64,000 nucleotides of DNA from Flavobacteriales bacterium (GTDB lineage Bacteria > Bacteroidota > Bacteroidia > Flavobacteriales_F > PHOS-HE28), in NCBI GenBank assembly GCA_016715995.1, contig JADJXF010000009.1, forward strand, positions 124,001 to 188,000, in the 5' to 3' direction. Positions 53,622 through 62,389 of this stretch are shown one piece after another. The notes under the pieces were generated by a model. That model made no database searches. It was not told where the DNA came from and saw only the letters and a list, made by a program, of their open reading frames with translations. Position 1 is the stretch's first letter. The number at the start of each line of letters is the position of its first letter. A program made the position numbers and the translations under genes.

Positions 53622-54062
53622 CTACACCTTCCTCCACATCACGTAGTGCATGCCGATGACCGGAAGTTCGAACGGCTCGCCGTGGATGATAAACCCCTCC
53701 CGCTCATAGAAGGGCACGGCCTTGATGCGCGCGTTGCACCAGACCAGCTCGGCCTGCCTGATTCGCAATTCATCCAGCGCTGCCCGAACGATCAGTCCAC
53801 CGGCACCACGGCCTTGGTGATCGGGATGCGTGGCCATGCCGCGCAGCCTGAATGGTCGCGGCCCTTTGATGCCCTTGTGCTTCTCCGGATAGAACGACCC
53901 CACGCCGATTAGTCCCGCGCCGTTCTGCACGCCTAGGTGGAAGGCCGTCTCGTCGTTGTCATGGGGCCATTGCACGTCCTTCATGATACCGCCGGGCCGG
54001 AGAACGAGCAACCGCAACGGATACGTCTCTTCGGTGGTGATGCGCTTGACTTCCATGTTCAT
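53622..54062 (-). CDS. GNAT-family N-acetyltransferase
   Basis: 146 residues. The acetyl-CoA-binding loop is in RLRGMATHPDHQGRGAGGLI (the R/Q-x-x-G-x-G/A pattern) followed by VRAALDELRIRQAELVWCNA and the C-terminal strand FYEREGFIIHGEPFELPVIG. It is a small cytoplasmic enzyme that moves an acetyl group from acetyl-CoA to an amine. The substrate is not apparent. It starts 12 bases after the upstream membrane-protein gene and is probably part of the operon that begins with the M42 peptidase. Confidence 0.88.
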   Translation of the reverse strand: MNMEVKRITTEETYPLRLLVLRPGGIMKDVQWPHDNDETAFHLGVQNGAGLIGVGSFYPEKHKGIKGPRPFRLRGMATHPDHQGRGAGGLIVRAALDELRIRQAELVWCNARIKAVPFYEREGFIIHGEPFELPVIGMHYVMWRKV

Positions 54063-54074
54063 ACTGAAGACGAT

Positions 54075-54794
54075 TCAATTGATCGAGTGTTGCCGCTGGA
54101 GCGTTGCAAGATGTTCGACGAGCAGATCCATCTGCGCCCGTTGCTGTGCGATTGCTGCCTCACAATCCTCTTCTGGCCGCTGCGATTCGGCGATGATGAT
54201 GGTCTCGTTCGCCAACTGTACCTGAAGGTGCTGCGTTGTTCCGCAATCCATGGAATGCACACGCTCCGTTCGGTTGATGGCCTGGATATGCCCCCAATCG
54301 ATACGATGATCGAACATGGTGAATGGAAGGGGAATGGCGCGCATCAACGTTACGCTTCCCCGCAGGACCAATCCTGATGACCCCACCGCGCATGTGCTTG
54401 CCGGCTGCGCGCAGATGCACCAGATGGCCCAGGCTCCGCCCAAGATCAAACCGATCCGGCCTCCATACACAACGGCTTTCCGGAGCAGGTCGGTGCGGAA
54501 CAAGCCGACCAGCAAGCAGGGCACGGCGCACAACACTCCGGAAAGCAGCGTGAAGAGGCCGCCTTCGGCGATGCGTGGGGCCGGATGCACGTTCCGCATA
54601 GGGAAGGTGTCCGCAGCAAGCAGCGGGTAGCCATTGCGGAACGGAGCGATGGCGGATTGAAGATTGTCCTCGTTCGCGGAACCCGACCCGGAAGCCAGCA
54701 ATAGAACGAGCAGTCGCACCGCCAGCACCACTGCCGCGCCCAACGCCAGGAACTGGAACGCCTCCCGCGCGTTGTCCGGCAGCCCTATGCGCAT
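54075..54794 (-). CDS. Membrane protein of unknown function
   Basis: 239 residues, not recognised. Four hydrophobic segments can be seen: near residues 12-35 (FQFLALGAAVVLAVRLLVLL), 75-100 (GGLFTLLSGVLCAVPCLLVG) and 105-135 (VVYGGRIGLILGGAWAIWCI), with a shorter one in between. A soluble C-terminal region has a beta-rich part (SGLVLRGSVTLMRAIPLPFT) and a coiled, Gln-rich end (AAIAQQRAQMDLLVEHLATL). It lies between the M42 peptidase gene (four-base gap) and the GNAT gene (12-base gap), so all three are probably co-transcribed. Confidence 0.65.
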   Translation of the reverse strand: MRIGLPDNAREAFQFLALGAAVVLAVRLLVLLLASGSGSANEDNLQSAIAPFRNGYPLLAADTFPMRNVHPAPRIAEGGLFTLLSGVLCAVPCLLVGLFRTDLLRKAVVYGGRIGLILGGAWAIWCICAQPASTCAVGSSGLVLRGSVTLMRAIPLPFTMFDHRIDWGHIQAINRTERVHSMDCGTTQHLQVQLANETIIIAESQRPEEDCEAAIAQQRAQMDLLVEHLATLQRQHSIN

Positions 54795-54798
54795 CGGA

Positions 54799-55911
54799 TT
54801 ACTTGAAGTAGCGCATGTCCTGACCGGCCTTGAGGCCCTTCACGCTGGCTTGGATCAGCCGGATGACGTTCTCCACATCGTTGCGGCTGACGGTCTCCAC
54901 GGTGGTATGCATGTACCGCAAGGGCAGGCTGATCAACGCACTGGGAACACCTGCGCCGCCGTAGGCGAACGCATCCGTATCGGTGCCGGTGGCCCTGCTG
55001 GCAGCCAAACGCTGGAAGGGGATCTTCGCGGCCTCGGCGGTCCGCACGATGTGCCGTAGTACGTTGTTGTGAACGGTAGGCGCATAGCTCAGCACAGGCC
55101 CTTTGCCACAGGCGATGTCGCCGTTCTGCACCTTGCTCATCATCGGGGTCTGCGTGTCGTGCGTCACGTCGGTCACGATGGCGAGGTCCGGCCGTATCCG
55201 CTCCACGATCATCTCCGCGCCGCGGAGGCCCACCTCCTCCTGCACGCTGTTGGTGATGTAGAGGCCGAACGGAAGCTTCGCGCGCTCCTCTTTCAGCAGC
55301 CGTGCCACCTCCGCGATCATGAATCCGCCCATCCGGTTGTCCAGCGCGCGGCCGGTGAAATGACGGCCGTTGAGCACCATGAACTCGTCCTCGAAGGTGA
55401 CCACGCAGCCCACATGCACGCCAAGTTTCTCCACCTCGTCCTTGCTGTCGCAGCCGCAATCGAGGAAGATGTTCTCCGTGGTGGGCACCAGCTCGGTCTT
55501 CGCATTGCGCACGTGGATCGCCGGCCAACCGAACACCGCCTTCACCACGCCTTTCTCCGTGTGGATGTTCACGCGCTTGCTGGGCGCGATCATGTGGTCG
55601 CTTCCGCCGTTGCGCTTCACATAGATGAAGCCCTCCTTTGTGATGTAATGGACGAACCAACTGATCTCGTCGGCATGCGCCTCGATCACCACCTTGAACT
55701 TCGCATCAGGGTTGATGATGCCCACGACGGTCCCATACGGGTCCACCATGTGCGCATCCACATGGGGCCTGATGTACTCGAGCCAGAGCTTCTGGCCTGC
55801 GCTCTCGAATCCGGTGGGTGAGGGATTGTTGAGGTAGCGCTCCAGGAAAGCGAGCGAATCCTTTGTGAGGATGCTCTTCGGCGCCTTGCTCTTCTTCTGC
55901 TTCTTCGCCAT
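54799..55911 (-). CDS. M42-family metallopeptidase (glutamyl/tetrahedral aminopeptidase type)
   Basis: 370 residues from the ATG at 55911 (AKKQKKSKAPKSILTKDSLA); the frame extending to 56166 is not supported. The co-catalytic metal site is visible as VIEAHADEISWFVHYI, GRALDNRMGGFMI (metal-bridging Asp), the catalytic glutamate in NSVQEEVGLRGAEM, the acidic VTDVTHDTQTP, and the last His ligand in a C-terminal helical region. Such enzymes form large tetrahedral dodecamers that trim short peptides in the cytoplasm. A TATGTTTG box lies 35 bases upstream. It heads an operon with the membrane-protein and GNAT genes. Confidence 0.9.
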   Translation of the reverse strand: MAKKQKKSKAPKSILTKDSLAFLERYLNNPSPTGFESAGQKLWLEYIRPHVDAHMVDPYGTVVGIINPDAKFKVVIEAHADEISWFVHYITKEGFIYVKRNGGSDHMIAPSKRVNIHTEKGVVKAVFGWPAIHVRNAKTELVPTTENIFLDCGCDSKDEVEKLGVHVGCVVTFEDEFMVLNGRHFTGRALDNRMGGFMIAEVARLLKEERAKLPFGLYITNSVQEEVGLRGAEMIVERIRPDLAIVTDVTHDTQTPMMSKVQNGDIACGKGPVLSYAPTVHNNVLRHIVRTAEAAKIPFQRLAASRATGTDTDAFAYGGAGVPSALISLPLRYMHTTVETVSRNDVENVIRLIQASVKGLKAGQDMRYFK

Positions 55912-55945
55912 GCACGTTACGATTGCGTGCCCGTATCGGGCGCGG

Positions 55946-55953
55946 CAAACATA
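55946..55953 (-). promoter_or_regulatory. -7 promoter element of the M42 peptidase operon
   Basis: Minus-strand TATGTTTG matches the full TAnnTTTG consensus, 34 bases upstream of the ATG at 55911. Confidence 0.6.
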
Positions 55954-56022
55954 GCCATGCCCGGGAGGCGGGAACCTTGGCTGGGCCATGACGTATGAAC
56001 AGCGCTTTTGCAGACCCTTCTC

Positions 56023-57993
56023 ATGGACAAGCGCATCACAGTTGTCATCCTGCTCCTCGCTGCGGGCACTATGCAGGCGCAGGATGCCGCCACCATCAAG
56101 CGCGTGCAGGACCTGCTGAAGCGTGCTGAGAAGACCGAGCGGGAAGGAAGCACCCAGTTCGTGCATGCTGAGACCCTCTACGAAGAGGCGCTCTCCCTGG
56201 CACCGGACAATGCCGACGCGAACGTGCGGATGGGCCTATGCCAGCTGAACGGACCGCACCGCCATCGGGCGCTGCCCTATTTCGAGAAAGCTGCCGCCGT
56301 CGATCCGCTCCTGCCTCGTCTGCACTTCCTGCTGGGTTATGCGCTCCAATTGAATGCCCGTTGGGATGAAGCCATGGCGGCGTTCCAGAAGCACAAGGCG
56401 CAGAATCCGTTCCAGGACCCGGATCCCCTGTACAACACGGCCGACAAGCACCTCGCCGAATGCCGCAACGGCCGCACCCTGATGGCTGCTCCCGCACGAG
56501 TGCAAGTCACGAACATGGGTGATGGCATCAATACTCCGCAAGCCGACTATGGCGCCGCGATCACCGCCGATGGCGCGCAGCTCTACTTCACATCGCGACG
56601 GCCGGCAGGCGCCAACGCCAAAGTGAACAAGGTGAACGGCGATTACTTCGAGGATGTGTACATGAGCCGCCGCGGAGCGCAGGGATGGAGCGCCGCGCAA
56701 CGCTTGCCGGAGCCTGTCAACACAGTGGCCAACGATGCCAGCGTGGGCCTTTTCAACGATGGCCGCACGATGCTCATCTATCGCGATCTGGATGGCACAG
56801 GTGATCTGTATGAGTGCCGTCGTTCCGGCATCGCATGGAGCGTCCCCCAGCCCTTGGGTCCGAATGTGAACACGCCTCACCACGAGAGCAGCGCCTGGTA
56901 CAGCTTCGACCGGCAATGGCTCTACTTCGTGAGCGAGCGGCCCGATGACAATGTGGGCGGTCAGGATATCTACCGGAGCCGGTGGGATGCCGTCCTCAAT
57001 GATTGGGGCCCCGCTGAGAACCTAGGCCCAACAGTGAACACCATCTATGACGAGGAAGGCGTCTTCGCGCATCCCGATGGCAAGACGATCTACTTCAGCA
57101 GCAAGGGGCACACGACGATGGGCGGGTATGACGTGTTCCGCTCAAGGCTGGAGAATGGACGCTGGACCAAGCCGGAGAATCTCGGCTGGCCGGTGAACTC
57201 GCCCGACGACGACCTCTTCTTCGTCCTCACAGCCGATGGCACAAGCGGCTTCCTCAGTTCCTTCCGCGCGGATGGCCTTGGCGAGGATGACCTGTACATG
57301 GTGGAGTTCGGATCCGAAGAGGGAGTTGGTGAACCGTTGGCGAGCGCTGCAGGCGCACCTGCTTCGGAGACGATGCCAACCGCCGTGCTGGTGAAAGGCA
57401 AGATCCTGTCACTGCGATTCATGAACGGCATGGAGGCCGACATCGAACTGATGGACCTCTCAGACGCCTCGCTCGTGGCACGCTTTCGCAGCGACGCCAC
57501 CACTGGCGAGTATATGGTGGCTGTGCCCGGCGGGAAGGAGTACGCCATGTTCATCAAGGCCAGCGGATACCTGGTGCATAGCGAGCGCATCCAGGTTCCG
57601 GCGGCAGGAAGCGTGAACATCGACCGCGACGTTCGGCTGGAGCCGTTGGAAGCGGGCAGCACCGCCACCTTGCGCAATCTCTACTTCGCCACGGGCAGCG
57701 CTGATATCGAGCAGGCCTCCAAGGCCGAGATGGACCAGTTGATTGAATTGCTTCGGGCACATGCGTCTCTGCAACTGGAAATCGCAGGTCACACGGATTC
57801 CGACGGCGGCGATGAGCTCAACCAACAACTTTCCGAAGCCCGCGCTATGGCGGTGCGCGACCACTTGGTGGCCAACGGCGTCACGGCCGAACGGCTCGTA
57901 GTCATGGGTTATGGCGCTGGCAAACCGGTGGCACCCAACGATGGCGAGGCCAACAAGGCCATGAACCGGCGCACGGAGATCACCGTTCGCTGA
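56023..57993 (+). CDS. porE: PorE-like TPR / PD40-propeller / CRD / OmpA-family envelope protein
   Basis: 656 residues from the ATG at 56023 (MDKRITVVILLLAAGTMQAQ signal peptide); a TTG at 56008 is also in frame. The order of parts is: TPR repeats (LYEEALSLAPDNADANVRMG, ALPYFEKAAAVDPLLPRLHF); a PD40 propeller (ADGAQLYFTSRRPAG, FDRQWLYFVSERPDDNVGGQ, HPDGKTIYFSSKGHTTMGGY); a carboxypeptidase-regulatory-like domain (VKGKILSLRFMNGMEADIEL); and an OmpA peptidoglycan-binding domain (NLYFATGSADIEQASKAEMD, IAGHTDSDGGDELNQQLSEA). This matches PorE of Porphyromonas gingivalis, which links the T9SS apparatus to peptidoglycan. Location next to porX supports the assignment, but OmpA/PD40 paralogues exist, so the symbol is tentative. 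Confidence 0.8.
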   Translation: MDKRITVVILLLAAGTMQAQDAATIKRVQDLLKRAEKTEREGSTQFVHAETLYEEALSLAPDNADANVRMGLCQLNGPHRHRALPYFEKAAAVDPLLPRLHFLLGYALQLNARWDEAMAAFQKHKAQNPFQDPDPLYNTADKHLAECRNGRTLMAAPARVQVTNMGDGINTPQADYGAAITADGAQLYFTSRRPAGANAKVNKVNGDYFEDVYMSRRGAQGWSAAQRLPEPVNTVANDASVGLFNDGRTMLIYRDLDGTGDLYECRRSGIAWSVPQPLGPNVNTPHHESSAWYSFDRQWLYFVSERPDDNVGGQDIYRSRWDAVLNDWGPAENLGPTVNTIYDEEGVFAHPDGKTIYFSSKGHTTMGGYDVFRSRLENGRWTKPENLGWPVNSPDDDLFFVLTADGTSGFLSSFRADGLGEDDLYMVEFGSEEGVGEPLASAAGAPASETMPTAVLVKGKILSLRFMNGMEADIELMDLSDASLVARFRSDATTGEYMVAVPGGKEYAMFIKASGYLVHSERIQVPAAGSVNIDRDVRLEPLEAGSTATLRNLYFATGSADIEQASKAEMDQLIELLRAHASLQLEIAGHTDSDGGDELNQQLSEARAMAVRDHLVANGVTAERLVVMGYGAGKPVAPNDGEANKAMNRRTEITVR

Positions 57994-58012
57994 GGCGCCT
58001 CTGCCACGTCCG

Positions 58013-58020
58013 TACTTTCA
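58013..58020 (+). promoter_or_regulatory. -7-like promoter element upstream of porX
   Basis: TACTTTCA, close to TAnnTTTG, about 100 bases before the porX ATG and beyond the stop of the porE-like gene. A second weaker match (TCGCTTTG) lies two bases before the in-frame ATG at 58069. Confidence 0.3.
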
Positions 58021-58122
58021 CGCCCGACTTGGTGAGCAACATGACGCGACTTCTGCGTTCGCTTTGCCATGCGCAGCTTCATTACCGATCCGACCGCGCC
58101 GAAAGGCGCGCCAATCCAACTC

Positions 58123-59676
58123 ATGACCGCGAACATCCTCTGGGCCGACGACGAGATTGACCTGCTGCGCCCGCACGTGCTCTTCCTGCAAGGCAAGGGC
58201 TACACCGTGGATACCGTCAACAACGGCCTGGATGCCGTGGAGAAGGCCAAGGCCAAGGAATACGATATCATCTTCCTCGATGAGAACATGCCCGGTCTAA
58301 GCGGGTTGGAGACGCTCAACCGCATCAAGGCCGTGCTGCCGCATGTGCCGGTGATCATGATCACCAAAAGCGAGGAAGAGCACATCATGGAAGAGGCCAT
58401 CGGCGGCAAGATCAGCGACTACCTGATCAAACCTGTGAACCCCAACCAGATCCTGCTCTCGCTGAAGAAGAACCTGGAAGGCCGCCGCTTGGTGAGTGAG
58501 AAGAGCACCAGCAGCTACCAGCAGCAGTTCCGTCAGCTCGCCATGCGGCTGGGCGATCGCATGGGCACTGAGGAATGGAAGCAGCTCTACAGCGAATTGG
58601 TGCGCTGGGAGTTGGACCTCACCGGCAGTCAGGACCCTGGCATGGCCGACATCCTGCGGAGCCAATGGCAGGAGGCTAATGCGCAGTTCTGCCGCTACGT
58701 GGCCGACCACTACGTGGATTGGGTCAATGGCAAGGGCGATGATGTCCCGCTGCAATCGCACCAGCTCTTCAAGGCCAAGGTGGCACCGCTCATCGACGAG
58801 AAGCAGGCGCCCTTGTTCATGGTCCTCATCGACAACCTGCGGCTGGACCAGTGGCGTGTGCTTGAGCCGATCCTGGGCGAGTTCTACCGCATCGAGGAGC
58901 AGGGCATGTTCTACAGCATCCTGCCCACCGCCACGCAATACGCCCGCAACGCGCTCTTCGCCGGCATGATGCCCGCCGACATCGAGAAGCGATACCCCGG
59001 CAAGTGGATCAGTGAGGATGAGGAGGGCAGCAAGAATGCCAATGAGGCGGACTTCGTGGCCGGGCAGCTGAAGAGCCTGGGGAAGAATGTGAAGCACAGC
59101 TACCACAAGATCCTCAACCTCAATGCGGGGAAGAAACTCGCCGAGAGCCTCGACAACCTGATGGGCAATCCCTTCAATGTCATCGTGTACAATTTCGTGG
59201 ACATGCTGAGCCACGCGCGCACGGAGATGGAGGTGATCCGCGAGCTGGCCGCCGATGATGCCGCCTACCGCAGCCTCACGAAGAGCTGGTTCGAGCACTC
59301 GCCGTTGTTCGACATCCTGAAAGGCATCGCGGAGCGCGGCGGCCGCGTGGTGATCACCACCGACCACGGCACCATCCGCGTCACCGAGCCGAGCAAGGTG
59401 GTTGGCGACCGCAACACCAACAGCAACCTGCGCTACAAATTCGGCAAGAACCTCAGCTACGAAGAGCGCGATGTGCTGGTGGTGAAGGACCCCGGCAAGG
59501 TCTTCCTGCCCAAGACGAACGTGAGCACGGTGTACATCTTCGCGAAGGGCGCGCGCTTCTTCGTGTACCCCAACAACTACAACCACTTCGTCACCTACTT
59601 CCGCGATACGTTCCAGCACGGCGGCATCAGCTTGGAGGAGATGCTCGTGCCTTGGGCGGTGCTGAAGCCGCGGTAG
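58123..59676 (+). CDS. porX: PorX: response-regulator receiver fused to a PglZ (alkaline-phosphatase-superfamily) domain
   Basis: 517 residues from the ATG at 58123, the usual start (TANILWADDEIDLLRPHV) and length; an in-frame ATG at 58069 would add 18 residues. The receiver (1-120) has D9-D10, phospho-acceptor D53 in FLDENMPGLSG, T81 and K103. A helical middle leads to the PglZ domain with MVLIDNLRLDQWRV, the Thr nucleophile in LPTATQYARNALFAG and the metal-binding TTDHGTIRVTEPS. PorX, with its kinase PorY, controls T9SS gene expression, and its PglZ domain hydrolyses nucleotide substrates. porY is not in the window. tsaE and ald follow on the same strand. Confidence 0.93.
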   Translation: MTANILWADDEIDLLRPHVLFLQGKGYTVDTVNNGLDAVEKAKAKEYDIIFLDENMPGLSGLETLNRIKAVLPHVPVIMITKSEEEHIMEEAIGGKISDYLIKPVNPNQILLSLKKNLEGRRLVSEKSTSSYQQQFRQLAMRLGDRMGTEEWKQLYSELVRWELDLTGSQDPGMADILRSQWQEANAQFCRYVADHYVDWVNGKGDDVPLQSHQLFKAKVAPLIDEKQAPLFMVLIDNLRLDQWRVLEPILGEFYRIEEQGMFYSILPTATQYARNALFAGMMPADIEKRYPGKWISEDEEGSKNANEADFVAGQLKSLGKNVKHSYHKILNLNAGKKLAESLDNLMGNPFNVIVYNFVDMLSHARTEMEVIRELAADDAAYRSLTKSWFEHSPLFDILKGIAERGGRVVITTDHGTIRVTEPSKVVGDRNTNSNLRYKFGKNLSYEERDVLVVKDPGKVFLPKTNVSTVYIFAKGARFFVYPNNYNHFVTYFRDTFQHGGISLEEMLVPWAVLKPR

Positions 59677-59780
59677 TCGACCATGGCGCGAAGGCGCCAA
59701 GTCGTTAACCTGACTAGGGAATGGCTGCATTTCTTTGCGTCTCTGCGCCTATGCGGCCAATCGCCTTCGCGGAGTAGCAC

Positions 59781-60197
59781 TTGGTGTGGAACCTGAACAA
59801 GGCCGAGGAATCGGAGAGTGTCGCCAGAGCGATCCTCAGCGCCCATTCCCAAGCCCGCGTCTTCGCCCTCCACGGCGAGCTCGGCGCAGGCAAGACAACC
59901 TTGATTAAGGGCTTCTGCGCCGCCTTGGGCGTCTTGGACCAGGCCAGCAGCCCCAGTTTCGCCATCGTGAACGAGTATCGCTCCACCATGGGCGGGCCAG
60001 TGTATCACTTCGATTTGTACCGCTTGAAGAATACCAGCGAGTTAGAGGGCGTTGGTTTCTCGGAGTACTTGGACAGCCACGCCCATTGCTTCATCGAATG
60101 GCCTGAGCTGGCCGGAGGGCTATTGCCGGAGGACACAGTCCATCTGCGCATCGCGTTGCAGCCGGATGGCACGCGCCACATCGCGGCGCATGGTTAA
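59781..60197 (+). CDS. tsaE: tRNA threonylcarbamoyladenosine biosynthesis ATPase TsaE
   Basis: 138 residues starting at a TTG (59781) or GTG (59784). The Walker A motif is in LHGELGAGKTTLIKGFCAAL, followed by SSPSFAIVNEYRSTMGGPVY, HFDLYRLKNTSELEGVGFSE and the FIEWPELAGGLLP motif, the full TsaE signature. TsaE works with TsaB, TsaC and TsaD to make t6A37 on ANN-decoding tRNAs in the cytoplasm. It lies 104 bases downstream of porX and 104 bases upstream of ald. Confidence 0.92.
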   Translation: MVWNLNKAEESESVARAILSAHSQARVFALHGELGAGKTTLIKGFCAALGVLDQASSPSFAIVNEYRSTMGGPVYHFDLYRLKNTSELEGVGFSEYLDSHAHCFIEWPELAGGLLPEDTVHLRIALQPDGTRHIAAHG

Positions 60198-60301
60198 GGA
60201 CCGCGCCGAAAGCAACCCTCAACCTCCCCAACCTTCAACCAACAGTGCCTGTGCGCTGGGCCAACCTGCCACGCGTACATTCGCCTTCCGGCCCGCTCCA
60301 C

Positions 60302-61519
60302 ATGCCCTCTTCCGAACTGCTGAAGCAATTGGCCCGCGAATCCTCCATGCTTCCGCAGGAGCAGGTGATGGAAGTGGGGCGCAAGAAGAAGAGCCTCTAC
60401 ATCGGCATCCCCAAGGAGATCACCTTCCAGGAGCATCGCGTGCCGCTCACCCCGGCCGCAGTGGCCACGCTGGTACAGCGCAACCACGAAGTCGTCATTG
60501 AGCGGGGTTCGGGCCAGCCAGCACAGTTCCAGGACAGCGACTACAGTGAGGCCGGTGCCATGGTGGTGGATGGACCTGCCGAGGTCTTCAAGGCCGATCT
60601 CATCCTGAAGGTGGCGCCACCCACGCACGCCGAGATCGAGTTGCTGCGCCACAAGCAGACGCTCGTCTCCGCGCTGCAGCTCACTGTGCAGCCGAAGGAT
60701 ACCCTGCGCCGCATGATGGAGAAGCGGATGACGGCGGTGGCTTGGGATTTCATCAAGGACCGCGAGGGCATCTACCCGATTATCCGGGCCATGGGCGAGA
60801 TTGCGGGCAACACCAGCATTCAGATTGCCAGCGAGTACCTCACAGCCGCCAAGGGAGGGCCCGGCCTCATGCTCGGCGGCATCAGCGGCGTGGAGCCGGC
60901 CGAGGTGGTCATTATCGGCGCGGGCACCGTTGGCGAGTTCGCCACGCGCGCGGCGCTGGGCCTCGGCGCGAGCGTGAAGGTCTTCGACAAGAGCATTTAC
61001 AGGCTGCGGCGCCTGCAGAACGATTTGGGCCAACGGGTGTGGACGAGCGTGGTGCAACCCGAGGAGTTGAAGAAGGCCCTGAAGAATGCCGATGTCGCCA
61101 TCGGCGCGCTGCGTCCTGAGCAAGGCCGCACTCCCATGGTGGTGTCCGAAGAGATGGTGAAGGACATGAAGAACGGCAGCGTCATCGTGGATGTGAGCAT
61201 CGACCGTGGCGGCTGTTTCGAGACCAGCGAGGTCACCACCCATACCGATCCGGTTTACAAGAAGTACGGCGTGATGCACTACTGCGTGCCAAACATCGCG
61301 AGCCGCGTACCGCGTACCGCCAGCACCGCACTCAGCAACATCTTCGGTCCCATGCTGCTCAACATGGGCGAGGTGGGCGGCTTCGAGGACCTGATCAAGC
61401 GCGACCTCGGCGTGCGCCACGGCGTTTACCTGTACAACGGCACCGTCACCAGCCCCATCCTCGGCGAGGCGTTCAGGCTGCCGTACAAGGATCTCGACAT
61501 CCTGCTCGCGGCGTTCTGA
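60302..61519 (+). CDS. ald: Alanine dehydrogenase
   Basis: 405 residues from the ATG at 60302. The N-terminal substrate domain has SLYIGIPKEITFQEHRVPLT, with the catalytic Lys/Arg region, and APPTHAEIELL. The NAD-binding domain has VVIIGAGTVGEFATRAALGL. A conserved segment SVIVDVSIDRGGCFETSEVT and the C-terminal VPNIASRVPRTASTALSNIF complete the AlaDH/PNT signature. Members interconvert L-alanine and pyruvate plus ammonium with NAD+. It is slightly longer than the classical 370-residue enzyme because of a leader of about 30 residues, as in the Bacteroidota branch. Confidence 0.9.
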   Translation: MPSSELLKQLARESSMLPQEQVMEVGRKKKSLYIGIPKEITFQEHRVPLTPAAVATLVQRNHEVVIERGSGQPAQFQDSDYSEAGAMVVDGPAEVFKADLILKVAPPTHAEIELLRHKQTLVSALQLTVQPKDTLRRMMEKRMTAVAWDFIKDREGIYPIIRAMGEIAGNTSIQIASEYLTAAKGGPGLMLGGISGVEPAEVVIIGAGTVGEFATRAALGLGASVKVFDKSIYRLRRLQNDLGQRVWTSVVQPEELKKALKNADVAIGALRPEQGRTPMVVSEEMVKDMKNGSVIVDVSIDRGGCFETSEVTTHTDPVYKKYGVMHYCVPNIASRVPRTASTALSNIFGPMLLNMGEVGGFEDLIKRDLGVRHGVYLYNGTVTSPILGEAFRLPYKDLDILLAAF

Positions 61520-61525
61520 TTCACG

Positions 61526-61903
61526 ATGGATCTACGACGCAGGCTGACGCTTTACCTGTTCGGCTTGATCATCGGCGGTGGCATCGCCTACTGGTCCTAC
61601 GGCGAGCGCCTCACCTCGGGTGCATGGCTGCCGGAGGCCAAGGTGAAGAGCCGCTTGCGTAGCACGCTGGTGAAGGCGACGCCCATTGCGCAACAATCAC
61701 TTGATGAGCATGGCATCACGCTCTCGGATCTCCGCCTGCGCATGGACAGCGCGCGCATCGACTTTGGCGCATCCACGCGCGACGATGACAGCCTGATCTA
61801 CGCCGTATCCGCGCCGCTCAATGGTGCTCAGCTTCGCATGCGCGTCGGTACGCTGCGCGATTTCGACCGGGACAGCACCGCTACGCTACTGGAATTGCGT
61901 TAG
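61526..61903 (+). CDS. Small membrane-anchored protein of unknown function
   Basis: 125 residues, not recognised. One N-terminal helix (LTLYLFGLIIGGGIAYWSYG) precedes a soluble domain rich in charged strands (KVKSRLRSTLVKATPIAQQS, LRLRMDSARIDFGASTRDDD, LRMRVGTLRDFDRDSTATLL). It starts six bases after the ald stop, so it is almost certainly co-transcribed with ald. It overlaps the convergent gene by four bases. Confidence 0.7.
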   Translation: MDLRRRLTLYLFGLIIGGGIAYWSYGERLTSGAWLPEAKVKSRLRSTLVKATPIAQQSLDEHGITLSDLRLRMDSARIDFGASTRDDDSLIYAVSAPLNGAQLRMRVGTLRDFDRDSTATLLELR

Positions 61904-62295
61904 ATGGGCTTGGTGGCCGCGTATTCATCCTGTACTTCCTGGTTCAGCAGCACGATGAAGGTGAAGACGCCCAAGGCCATGCCCAGCGGGAAGTTCAGGC
62001 AGCAGAGCCCGGCGATGATGAGCGAACCGGTGCGGTTGCGTCGCTTCGCGATCCATCGCCCGCTGCTGATGATGAGGATGCCGATGACCTCTACCAGGAC
62101 GAACAACGCCCAGCCGAACACCTGGAAGAAGCCTCCCAGCCAGGTCGGTGGCGGCGTCTCTTCCTGCTGCGCAACAAAGTCGCTGTTCAAGAAGACGCCC
62201 ATGAATACAAGCGCCAGCATGGTCGCGCCAGCGAGGCATGTGAAGACGCCGTAGACGTAATGCAGGACGGACAGTGTTCCCAGATGGCGGTTCAT
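61900..62295 (-). CDS. Four-helix membrane protein of unknown function
   Basis: 131 residues from the ATG at 62295 (NRHLGTLSVLHYVYGVFTCL). Four hydrophobic helices are visible, the second ending ATMLALVFMGVFLNSDF and the third FFQVFGWALFVLVEVIGILI. A KRRNR loop then leads to the last helix (AGLCCLNFPLGMALGVFTFI). Small four-helix proteins of this kind (DUF4870- or DUF2752-like in appearance) occur in Bacteroidota, but no family is claimed. Confidence 0.65.
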   Translation of the reverse strand: MNRHLGTLSVLHYVYGVFTCLAGATMLALVFMGVFLNSDFVAQQEETPPPTWLGGFFQVFGWALFVLVEVIGILIISSGRWIAKRRNRTGSLIIAGLCCLNFPLGMALGVFTFIVLLNQEVQDEYAATKPI

Positions 62296-62353
62296 GCGAG
62301 TCGGATTGGTAAGACCAACATAGAGACCCAAAGGCCACTGCGCGGGCGTGATT

Positions 62354-62377
62354 GTTCTGACGGTCGAGCGTCAGGAC
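62354..62377 (-). terminator. Hairpin after the proline dehydrogenase gene
   Basis: Arms GTTCTGACG (62354-62362) and CGTCAGGAC (62369-62377) pair with one wobble. On the minus strand it lies 12 bases beyond the stop at 62390 but lacks a U-tract, so termination is only possible. Confidence 0.4.
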
Positions 62378-62389
62378 GAACGGTGCGAA

